Below are positions 1 to 6,350 of a DNA stretch of 9,381 nucleotides, one piece after another; the stretch's first letter is position 1, and every line of letters begins with the position of its first letter. The notes under the pieces were generated by a model. That model did no database searches. It was given only the letters and a program-made list of their open reading frames with translations, and had not been told where the DNA came from. The position numbers were made by a program, and so were the translations under genes. Where the stretch lies: contig JAIRRK010000094.1 of the NCBI GenBank assembly GCA_031256015.1, positions 1 through 9,381 on the forward strand, given 5' to 3'. The DNA comes from Dysgonamonadaceae bacterium (GTDB lineage: Bacteria > Bacteroidota > Bacteroidia > Bacteroidales > Azobacteroidaceae).

Positions 1-146
1 ATACCATTGAAAAACGCTGTTCCGGAAACTTCCTTCTCCAGCGGAGATATTTTACGCAACCGCCTGTTTTCGTCCAATTCGACGTAATGGAGCTTGTGAA
101 CCTTTTGAGGAGGAGCGTAAATGTAATGAGCCGCGATTCGTTTCAT
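1..146 (-). CDS. Probable amidohydrolase-family protein, N-terminal fragment (runs off left edge)
   Basis: Reading leftwards from ATG at 146-144, the frame stays open to the window edge and gives 48 complete codons plus two bases. It begins MKRIAAHYIYAPPQ and ends near TAFFNGI. The pattern (short beta strands, a 'YVELDENRRLRKI' turn, then an F-[FY]-NG-I motif) resembles the N-terminal beta-sandwich of Bacteroidales amidohydrolase/chlorohydrolase-like proteins, where NGI is soon followed by the metal-binding HxH. That metal site would lie outside the window, so the function is inferred from the leader alone. The ATG sits 8 bp after the stop of the DUF3078-like gene, and the gap carries AGG motifs (AGGTTAGG) that could serve as a ribosome binding site. 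The two genes are therefore probably one transcript. The gene call is solid; the family assignment is tentative. Confidence 0.5.
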   Translation of the reverse strand, partial: MKRIAAHYIYAPPQKVHKLHYVELDENRRLRKISPLEKEVSGTAFFNG

Positions 147-154
147 CCTAACCT

Positions 155-1534
155 TTACCAAGTGAAGTTAAATCCAAAACTGAGAAGTTGATTAAGTTGG
201 AGGTATCCCAACTTTTCATCCCTTTTAATATCCTCACTGTCATCGAATCGGGCGTACAAATACAAACGTGTCGTAAAAAATTGATTGAAGGCCATCTTCA
301 GTTCATTCTCCGATTCGACAAGAGTCTCTTCGTAGTTGGTGAAATACTTGAGTCGGGAGGCAAAGGATATTTGTCTGTTGAAATTAACGGTTAATTTCGA
401 ATTCAATGTCGAGCCTAAATCAATCGTGTGATTCTTCCCTTTTTCAATTCCGTGACGTATCGGGTCAATCTCGTCATCGAAAAGCCATCTCGATTGCAAA
501 GAGAACAGAGAAATGTCGACATTGAAATTAACGACCTGATATTTGTTTTTGGAGGACGTACTCTTTGTTTCGTATTTCATACCCAATATACCCATATTGA
601 CTTGAAAAGGCGCGAAAAAGTCTGATTTGTAGTATCGAGGATTCCCGTCCGAATGGGCAAACAATTGAGTTTTCAACTCCAGATTCGCAGAATAAGACCA
701 TTTATTGTGAAATGCCTTGAGGTTGACATCGCTGTAGGTTCGGAACAAGTCTTCTCCCACTCTGGGAACACTGTCGTTTTTATTTCGGTAAAAGCTTAAT
801 TTCCACTCGATGAAGTTATTGCATCGAAACTTTCCTTTTTCGTAGTTGGCGGTATGGTTTTGAATACTCAACAAACTGAAACTTCCGATACCTCCGCTCG
901 CCCAGTTATCGGATATATAGTTTTGAGATATTTGCAGCAAACTGCTTCCGCTTACCTTCCAATACCTCTTTTTGGGATAAAAACGGGTTGATTGATCGAT
1001 GGAGCTTCTCTCTAATTCAATTTCAGGGTCAATGGCAAAAAGATTCTTGAAGAAATTGGGTTTTATTTCTTCTATTTTCTCTGCCTCTTTATCAAAATCT
1101 TTGTAAGTGTACTTCACTGAAAGCATATTGTTTCGGAGAAAATCACGATAAGCCTTTTCTCTGAATTTTGTTTTCCCGAGGATTTCCGTCGGAAGGGAAT
1201 CTCGCTCATTGAGAACAGGAAAAACAGAAGACTTTTTTTCGTAAGGATTATCGAGCGAAAGCGTCGCCACTTCGAAACCGAATTTCCCGTCGAAAACCGG
1301 AGGAAGGAGATACGGATTGGGAGTCGGTTGTTTTTTGTCTTTGGAAATAAAGTCGAGGTACCGGTTAAGTACAATCGAATCTTCCGGCGATAACGAAATT
1401 TGTTCTATTCCCTCATCCGGTAAGTCTCCGTAGGCAATCAGGATTTGTGCATACAAACAAGGAGTATGAAACGATAAAATGAACATTGAAAAACATAAAA
1501 CAAGGGCGGGCCGTAGGCGACGAATTATCCTCAT
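155..1534 (-). CDS. DUF3078-like exported, probably outer-membrane beta-barrel protein
   Basis: This is a 459-residue protein when started at ATG 1534. A TTG-started form at 1561 would add nine residues, but that codon overlaps the predicted -7 element (1559-1566) and would lie upstream of the expected transcription start, so the ATG is preferred. Residues 1-30 form a signal peptide: basic MRIIRRLR, hydrophobic core, and a likely signal peptidase I site after CLYA. No good lipobox is seen; the Cys in HTPC lacks the usual small-residue context. Residues about 193-212 contain SQNY..DNWASGGIGSFS, the Trp/Gly-rich signature I associate with DUF3078 proteins of Bacteroidota. The C-terminal half is rich in alternating polar/aromatic strands and ends in LSFGFNFTW, compatible with an outer-membrane beta-barrel closing strand. 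The biochemical role is unknown. It is the first gene of a leftward unit with the amidohydrolase-like gene. Confidence 0.75.
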   Translation of the reverse strand: MRIIRRLRPALVLCFSMFILSFHTPCLYAQILIAYGDLPDEGIEQISLSPEDSIVLNRYLDFISKDKKQPTPNPYLLPPVFDGKFGFEVATLSLDNPYEKKSSVFPVLNERDSLPTEILGKTKFREKAYRDFLRNNMLSVKYTYKDFDKEAEKIEEIKPNFFKNLFAIDPEIELERSSIDQSTRFYPKKRYWKVSGSSLLQISQNYISDNWASGGIGSFSLLSIQNHTANYEKGKFRCNNFIEWKLSFYRNKNDSVPRVGEDLFRTYSDVNLKAFHNKWSYSANLELKTQLFAHSDGNPRYYKSDFFAPFQVNMGILGMKYETKSTSSKNKYQVVNFNVDISLFSLQSRWLFDDEIDPIRHGIEKGKNHTIDLGSTLNSKLTVNFNRQISFASRLKYFTNYEETLVESENELKMAFNQFFTTRLYLYARFDDSEDIKRDEKLGYLQLNQLLSFGFNFTW

Positions 1535-1558
1535 GACAAGTAAATTACTTTTGTTCCG

Positions 1559-1588
1559 CAAAAATAAGGATAAATTTTGTTATGACAA
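1559..1588 (-). promoter_or_regulatory. Predicted Bacteroidota promoter for the leftward DUF3078-like gene
   Basis: On the minus strand TATTTTTG (complement of 1559-1566) fits the -7 consensus TAnnTTTG exactly. TTG (complement of 1586-1588), 19 bp upstream, fits a -33 element. Transcription would start near 1553, leaving a leader of about 18 bases before ATG 1534. This arrangement rules against the upstream TTG codon at 1561 as the translation start. Confidence 0.5.
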
Positions 1589-1606
1589 TGGAATGATTTA
1601 CTTTTG
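1576..1606 (+). promoter_or_regulatory. Predicted Bacteroidota promoter for the aminotransferase-permease unit
   Basis: TTTG at 1576-1579 and TACTTTTG at 1599-1606 are separated by 19 bp and match the Bacteroides -33/-7 consensus (TTTG, 19-21 bp, TAnnTTTG) at every fixed base. Transcription would begin around 1612, about 20 bases before the ATG at 1633. Its elements interleave with those of the opposite-strand promoter. Confidence 0.65.
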
Positions 1607-1632
1607 TAGCCGATTAATTACTATTTTACGAT

Positions 1633-2832
1633 ATGCCGAATATTTCCATGCGCGGGTTGGAGATGCCCGCTTCTCCTATCCGAAAATTGGCTCCTCTTTC
1701 CGATTCCGCTAAAGCACGAGGATTAAAAGTGTTTCATTTGAATATTGGTCAACCCGATATTTTTACGCCGGAAGCGGGACTGGAAGCTGTTCGCAATTTA
1801 GATCGTAAAATACTGGAATATAGTCCGAGTGACGGCTTTCGCAGCTTCAGAGAAAAATTGGTTCATTATTATTCCAAATTCAAGATTAACGTTAATGCAG
1901 ATGATATTATCATCACGACCGGCGGTTCCGAAGCGGTATTGTTCGCTTTTTTGGCGTGTCTGAATCCCGGCGATGAAATCATTGTGCCGGAGCCGTCGTA
2001 TGCCAATTATATGGCGTTTGCCGTTTCTGCCGGAGCGGTGATTCGCGCTGTTCCTTCTCACATAGAACAAGGTTTTGCCCTTCCTCCCTTGGAGAAATTC
2101 GAAGAATTAATCAATGAAAAAACAAAAGGAATATTGATTTGTAATCCGAATAATCCGACCGGGTATTTGTACTCCAGAAAAGAGATGAACCGTATTCGTG
2201 ATTTGGTGAGTAAATACGATTTGTATTTGTTTTCGGATGAAGTGTATAGAGAATTTATTTATACCGGTTCTCCCTATGTGAGTGCCTTGCATTTGATCGG
2301 GATTGAAGAAAATGTTGTTTTGATTGATTCCGTATCGAAAAGATACAGTGAATGTGGAATTAGAGAAGGCATGTTGATTACCCGAAACAAGGAACTCCGT
2401 AAAACAGTAATGAAATTTTGTCAGGCTCGTTTGAGTCCTCCGCTTTTGGGGCAAATTGTAGCAGAAGCTTCATTGGATGTTTCGGAAGAATACATGAATG
2501 ATGTGTATGATGAATACCTCGAACGTCGTAATTTTGTGATTGATTCGTTGAATAAAATTCCCGGTGTCTATTCTCCCATTCCGATGGGTGCTTTTTATAC
2601 CATTGCACGACTTCCCGTTGAAAATGCGGATGAATTTTGTGCGTGGTGTCTTTCCGATTTTGAATATGAAGGTCAAACAGTTTTCATGGCCCCGGCGTCC
2701 GGATTTTATTCCGACCCTGAATTAGGGAAAAATGAGGTCCGAATCGCTTATGTGTTGAAGAAAGAAGAATTACAAAAAGCCATGTTGGTTTTGGAAAAAG
2801 CATTGGAAGAATACAAAAAAATCAACTCCTGA
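1633..2832 (+). CDS. Pyridoxal-phosphate-dependent aminotransferase, class I/II (fold type I)
   Basis: This 399-residue protein is a full-length member of the aspartate aminotransferase superfamily and should transfer amino groups between an amino acid and a 2-oxo acid in the cytoplasm. Visible landmarks in order: GQPD (39-42) near the substrate pocket, GGSEA (97-101) binding the cofactor phosphate, NPNNPTG (171-177) with the Asn that contacts the pyridine ring, SDEVY (201-205) with the Asp and Tyr that hold the ring N and O3', SVSKRYS (233-239) with Schiff-base Lys236, and the carboxylate-binding Arg370 in RIAYVL. All catalytic residues are present. The ATG at 1633 is chosen because MPNISMRGLEMPASPIRKLAP recalls the usual N-terminus of Bacteroidales homologues and it follows the promoter closely. 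Substrate specificity cannot be read from the sequence, so no symbol is given. The stop is 2 bp before the permease start, implying an operon. Confidence 0.92.
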   Translation: MPNISMRGLEMPASPIRKLAPLSDSAKARGLKVFHLNIGQPDIFTPEAGLEAVRNLDRKILEYSPSDGFRSFREKLVHYYSKFKINVNADDIIITTGGSEAVLFAFLACLNPGDEIIVPEPSYANYMAFAVSAGAVIRAVPSHIEQGFALPPLEKFEELINEKTKGILICNPNNPTGYLYSRKEMNRIRDLVSKYDLYLFSDEVYREFIYTGSPYVSALHLIGIEENVVLIDSVSKRYSECGIREGMLITRNKELRKTVMKFCQARLSPPLLGQIVAEASLDVSEEYMNDVYDEYLERRNFVIDSLNKIPGVYSPIPMGAFYTIARLPVENADEFCAWCLSDFEYEGQTVFMAPASGFYSDPELGKNEVRIAYVLKKEELQKAMLVLEKALEEYKKINS

Positions 2833-2834
2833 TA

Positions 2835-4082
2835 GTGAATCCCGAATTTTTTATAGCCAAACGAATTTATTTCAGCGATAAAGAAGGAGAAAAAGCAGTT
2901 TCATCTCCGGCTATTCGAGTTGCCGTGATAAGTATGGCTATCGGTTTGGTTGTGATGATTTTGGCCGTAGCCATTGTTGTCGGATTCAAAAAAGAAGTCC
3001 GGAATAAAGTCATCGGTTTCGGGTCGCATATTCAAATAACGAGTTTTCAAAGTAACTCCATATACGAAAATCATCCTGTTGTCGTAAACGATTCCTTGAT
3101 AAATAAATTGAAAGCAGAGCCGAATGTTCGTCACATCCAGCCTTTCATTACTAAACCGGCCGTAATTAAAACAGACGAACACTTTCAAGGAGTTGTATTG
3201 AAAGGAATCGATGAAACTTTCGATTGGAACTTTTTTGAGCAAAACCTTTTGGAAGGCTCTACATTAACCATTTTGCCCGATTCTAATTCGAACGATGTAT
3301 TAATATCGAAAAATATAGCCGATAAATTGGACTTAAAACTAAACGATTCTTTCATCTGTTATTTTATTCAGGAACAGGTTCGCGCCCGAAGATTGAAAAT
3401 CAAGGGAATTTATCAAACGAACTTTTCGGAATACGATCAACTGTTTGTGTTCGGAGATATAAAACAATTGCGCCGTCTGAATAACTGGGATTCGGATCAG
3501 GTAGGAGGATTGGAAATATTGGTTGACGATTACGACCGATTGGATCAAACATGGGAAAATCTTTATTTTGAGATGAGTGTTCTCTCCGACCGTTTGGGAA
3601 ATCCGTATTATACACGTTCGATTAAACAGATTAATCCGATGATTTTTACTTGGTTGGATGTATTGGATACCAATGTGGCGGTTATATTGGTACTCATGTT
3701 GTTTGTCGCCGGATTTTCCATGATTTCAGGATTATTGATTATTATTTTGGAAAGAGCCAATATGATTGGTATTTTAAAAGCTTTGGGACAAAACAATACA
3801 GGTATTCGGAAAATATTTCTGTATATCTCAAGTTTCTTGATAATAAAAGGTTTGCTTTGGGGAAATATCATCGCTCTGGTTCTTTATTTTATACAAAAAC
3901 ATTTGGGTCTATTTAAATTGAATCCGGAAACGTATTATGTTTCTCAAGTGCCTCTCGACTTGTCGATTGGGGCATTTTTGCTGATTAATATTGGCACACT
4001 TATTGTCACGCTTGTAATTCTTGTCGGTCCGTCATATTTGGTAGCAAAGATATCACCGGCCAATACGATTCGATTTGAATAA
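2835..4082 (+). CDS. FtsX/LolC-LolE-type ABC transporter permease
   Basis: This 415-residue inner-membrane protein has the four-helix MacB/LolCE layout. TM1 lies at about 27-50, a large periplasmic domain at about 55-265, then TM2 about 271-295, TM3 about 318-346 and TM4 about 370-394. After TM2 comes ERANMIGILKALG (296-308), the cytoplasmic coupling-helix signature of FtsX-like permeases, and the chain ends ISPANTIRFE, a typical C-terminus for this family. By family it would work with an ABC ATPase to extract lipoproteins or drive a mechanical step in the envelope. No ATPase is encoded in the window. The start is GTG at 2835, 2 bp after the aminotransferase stop, giving VNPEFFIAKRIYF, which recalls the usual family N-terminus (FIAKRIYF). 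Translational coupling with the upstream gene is likely. LolC versus LolE, or another FtsX subfamily, cannot be separated by eye. Confidence 0.85.
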   Translation: MNPEFFIAKRIYFSDKEGEKAVSSPAIRVAVISMAIGLVVMILAVAIVVGFKKEVRNKVIGFGSHIQITSFQSNSIYENHPVVVNDSLINKLKAEPNVRHIQPFITKPAVIKTDEHFQGVVLKGIDETFDWNFFEQNLLEGSTLTILPDSNSNDVLISKNIADKLDLKLNDSFICYFIQEQVRARRLKIKGIYQTNFSEYDQLFVFGDIKQLRRLNNWDSDQVGGLEILVDDYDRLDQTWENLYFEMSVLSDRLGNPYYTRSIKQINPMIFTWLDVLDTNVAVILVLMLFVAGFSMISGLLIIILERANMIGILKALGQNNTGIRKIFLYISSFLIIKGLLWGNIIALVLYFIQKHLGLFKLNPETYYVSQVPLDLSIGAFLLINIGTLIVTLVILVGPSYLVAKISPANTIRFE

Positions 4083-4106
4083 TAAAATTAGGATATTTCG
4101 ATATAT

Positions 4107-4139
4107 TATTGTATTTGAAAAGAAATACAATTAACTTTG
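4107..4139 (+). promoter_or_regulatory. Predicted Bacteroidota promoter for tig (possibly tig-clpP-clpX)
   Basis: TAACTTTG at 4132-4139 matches the -7 consensus TAnnTTTG. TATTG at 4107-4111 supplies a -33-like TTG with a 20-bp spacer. Transcription would start near 4145, giving an AT-rich leader of about 53 bases before ATG 4198. A second TTTG at 4114-4117 is only 14 bp from the -7 element, too close for the consensus. The spacer is filled by a perfect inverted repeat, described separately. Confidence 0.55.
4108..4131. repeat. Perfect 9-bp inverted repeat (ATTGTATTT / AAATACAAT, 6-bp loop)
   Basis: The left arm is 4108-4116, the loop GAAAAG 4117-4122 and the right arm 4123-4131. It begins 26 bp after the permease stop and lies between the predicted -33 and -7 elements of the tig promoter. 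It could be an operator that binds a dimeric regulator, or a weak terminator hairpin for the permease transcript. The stem has only two G-C pairs and no U-run follows, so a strong intrinsic terminator is unlikely. Confidence 0.55.
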
Positions 4140-4197
4140 CATCCTTTCTTATATAAAACTAAAATAATTGATTATAAATAAGTTAATGAATAAAAGA

Positions 4198-5559
4198 ATG
4201 AACATTACATTAAAAAACATCGACCCTGTAAATGCTAAATTAACGATAGCCGTAGTAAAAGAAGATTATCAATCACACGTTGAGAAAACATTGAAAGACT
4301 TACGTAAGAATGCGCTTTTAGACGGTTTTAGAAAAGGAATGGTTCCAATGAGTCGTATTCAGGCAATGTATGGAAAATCAGTATTGGTCGATGAAATTAA
4401 TAAATTAGTATCCGATAAATTAGGTGATTATATAAAAGAAAATAACCTGAACGTATTGGGAGAGCCTCTCCCAAGTAAAGACGAACAAAAACCTTTGGAT
4501 TTTAATAATCAATCCGATTATGAGTTTACGTTTGATTTGGGTTTGGCTCCCGAAATAGATGTCAATTTGTCAAAAGGTGCCAAATTGCCTTATTACACCA
4601 TTGGGATAACCGACGAAATGATAGACAAACAAATCAATAGCTACAAAGCGAACTACGGAACGTATGATGAAGTGGATTCTACGGAAGAAAAAGACATGGT
4701 TAAAGGAATTTTGGTTGAATTGGACGAAGCAGGTAAACCGAAAGAAAACGGAATTACAGATGATTCGGCCGTATTGATGCCTTCCTATATAAAAAAGAAA
4801 TCCGAAAAAGCTAAATTTATGGGAGCTAAGAAAGGAGATGTAATCACTTTTAATCCCTTTAAAGCTTACGAAGGCCACGAAGCGGAATTATCTTCGTTCC
4901 TCAAGATAGAAAAAGCAAAGGTGAACAATTATCAAAACGATTTTACTCTCGAAATAGCGGAAATCACTCGTTATAAAGAAGCTGAATTAAATCAGGATTT
5001 ATTCGATAAAGTATTTGGTCCGGGAGTTGTATCTTCGGAAGAAGAATTTAAAGGAAAAATCAAAGAAAATCTGGAACAGCAATTAACGCCGGAAAGCGAT
5101 TATAAATTTATTCTCGATGCGAAAGAATTATTGGAAGAGAAAGCAAAAGATATTCGGCTTCCCGATGCATTCTTGAAAAGATGGATGAAAGAATCCAATC
5201 CGGAAAAAACAGAAGAGGCTATCGAAAAAGATTATCCTCAAATAGCTTCAGACCTTAAATTTCATTTGATTAAAGAAAAAATATCGAAAGAGAACGAGAT
5301 TAAAGTAGATGCGGAAGAAATCAAACAATGTGCAATCCAATCGACAAAAGCTCAATTCGCTCAATACGGCATGTCGAATGTACCTGAACAATTGTTGGAA
5401 AATTATTCTCAAGAAATGTTGAAAAAAGAAGAATCTGTTCGCAATCTGATAAATAAAGTGATAGAGGATAAATTCATTGCCGTATTGAAAGAACAGGTTA
5501 CATTGAAGCCTCAAACGGTGACTTTGGAAGAATTTCAAAAAATGTTTGAAGCGAAATAA
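4198..5559 (+). CDS. tig: Trigger factor, ribosome-associated chaperone
   Basis: The protein has 453 residues from ATG 4198, close to E. coli trigger factor (432). It binds the ribosome near the exit tunnel and shelters nascent chains. The N-terminal ribosome-binding domain spans about 1-115 with the signature GFRKGMVP (43-50), the counterpart of GFRxGxVP, followed by MYGKSVLVDEINKLV. The middle region (about 150-250) occupies the place of the FKBP-like PPIase domain but lacks a recognisable IPGFE segment. The C-terminal helical arms (about 255-453) are highly charged, as in the family. In-frame alternatives exist at TTG 4168 and ATG 4186 (adding MNKR); ATG 4198 is preferred because MNITLKNID matches the family N-terminus (MNISLxNID in Bacteroides), though ATG 4186 cannot be excluded. 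It is first in a run with clpP (51-bp gap) and clpX. Confidence 0.93.
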   Translation: MNITLKNIDPVNAKLTIAVVKEDYQSHVEKTLKDLRKNALLDGFRKGMVPMSRIQAMYGKSVLVDEINKLVSDKLGDYIKENNLNVLGEPLPSKDEQKPLDFNNQSDYEFTFDLGLAPEIDVNLSKGAKLPYYTIGITDEMIDKQINSYKANYGTYDEVDSTEEKDMVKGILVELDEAGKPKENGITDDSAVLMPSYIKKKSEKAKFMGAKKGDVITFNPFKAYEGHEAELSSFLKIEKAKVNNYQNDFTLEIAEITRYKEAELNQDLFDKVFGPGVVSSEEEFKGKIKENLEQQLTPESDYKFILDAKELLEEKAKDIRLPDAFLKRWMKESNPEKTEEAIEKDYPQIASDLKFHLIKEKISKENEIKVDAEEIKQCAIQSTKAQFAQYGMSNVPEQLLENYSQEMLKKEESVRNLINKVIEDKFIAVLKEQVTLKPQTVTLEEFQKMFEAK

Positions 5560-5610
5560 ACAAACCGAGTCCTTTTTATAAACGGAATTAATAATTAAAA
5601 ACAGAACACG

Positions 5611-6273
5611 ATGAACGAATTTAATAAATATGCGACCAAACATCTGGGCATCAACTCCAATATTTTGGACAAATACACCCGCATTTCAAACGATATGATT
5701 ACTCCGAACATTATGGAGGAACGACAATTGAATGTGACTCAGATGGACGTGTTTTCCCGTTTGATGATGGATCGCATTATCTTTATGGGAACACAAATCA
5801 ATAACGATGTAGCCAATATTATTCAGGCACAATTGTTATTCCTCGATTCGTCTGACCCGGGCAAAGATATTTCCATTTATATCAATTCGCCGGGAGGTTC
5901 GGTGTACGACGGATACGGAATTTACGATACAATGCAGTTTATATCAAGCGATGTAGCTACAATTTGTACGGGAATGGCTGCTTCAATGGCTGCAGTTCTT
6001 TTGGTAGCCGGAGAAAAAGGAAAACGCTCTGCGCTAAAACATTCCAGAGTGATGATTCATCAACCTTTGGGCGGTGCTCAAGGTCAAGCTTCCGATATCG
6101 AGATTACGGCTCGGGAAATCTTAAAAGTTAAAAAAGAAATTTATACAATCATTTCCGAACATTCCGGACAACCTTACGAAAAAGTTGTTCAAGATGGAGA
6201 CCGCGATTTTTGGATGTCTTCTCAAGAAGCTCTCGAATATGGAATGATTGATCAAATACTAACAAAAAAGTAA
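5611..6273 (+). CDS. clpP: ATP-dependent Clp protease proteolytic subunit ClpP
   Basis: This 220-residue serine peptidase assembles into a double heptameric chamber and degrades proteins fed in by ClpX in the cytoplasm. The catalytic triad is complete: Ser115 in GMAASMAA, His140 in MIHQPLGG, and Asp189 in DGDRDFWMS, with Ser-His (25) and His-Asp (49) spacings equal to those of S. aureus ClpP (98/123/172). INSPGGSVYDG (91-101 region) supplies the oxyanion-hole glycines, and QASDIEITAREIL is the handle helix. The chain is about 20-25 residues longer than the commonest ClpPs, all at the N-terminus before DMITPNIMEE. Similar extensions occur in Bacteroides ClpP and may be a leader removed by self-processing (inference). 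The gap to tig shows neither promoter nor terminator and a poor ribosome binding site. clpX follows after 77 bp. Confidence 0.96.
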   Translation: MNEFNKYATKHLGINSNILDKYTRISNDMITPNIMEERQLNVTQMDVFSRLMMDRIIFMGTQINNDVANIIQAQLLFLDSSDPGKDISIYINSPGGSVYDGYGIYDTMQFISSDVATICTGMAASMAAVLLVAGEKGKRSALKHSRVMIHQPLGGAQGQASDIEITAREILKVKKEIYTIISEHSGQPYEKVVQDGDRDFWMSSQEALEYGMIDQILTKK

Positions 6274-6350
6274 TATTAATTGGCTGATTCGCGGATGAAA
6301 CAAAACATCGTTGACATGTCGGCACATCAGCAAATGAATACATTGAATGT

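Noticed and set aside
188..625. Two plus-strand open frames (188-394 and 428-625)
   Set aside because: They lie antisense within the DUF3078-like gene, have no recognisable motifs and no promoter; they are shadows of that gene.
1535..1561. Nine-residue N-terminal extension of the DUF3078-like protein from TTG 1561
   Set aside because: It overlaps the predicted -7 element and would precede the transcription start; the ATG at 1534 gives a normal signal peptide directly.
6283..6331. Separated inverted repeat GCTGAT/ATCAGC and the palindrome GACATGTC (6313-6320) in the clpP-clpX gap
   Set aside because: Arms are only 6 bp with a loop of 37 bases, there is no U-run, and an 8-bp palindrome is expected by chance; too weak for a terminator or operator call.
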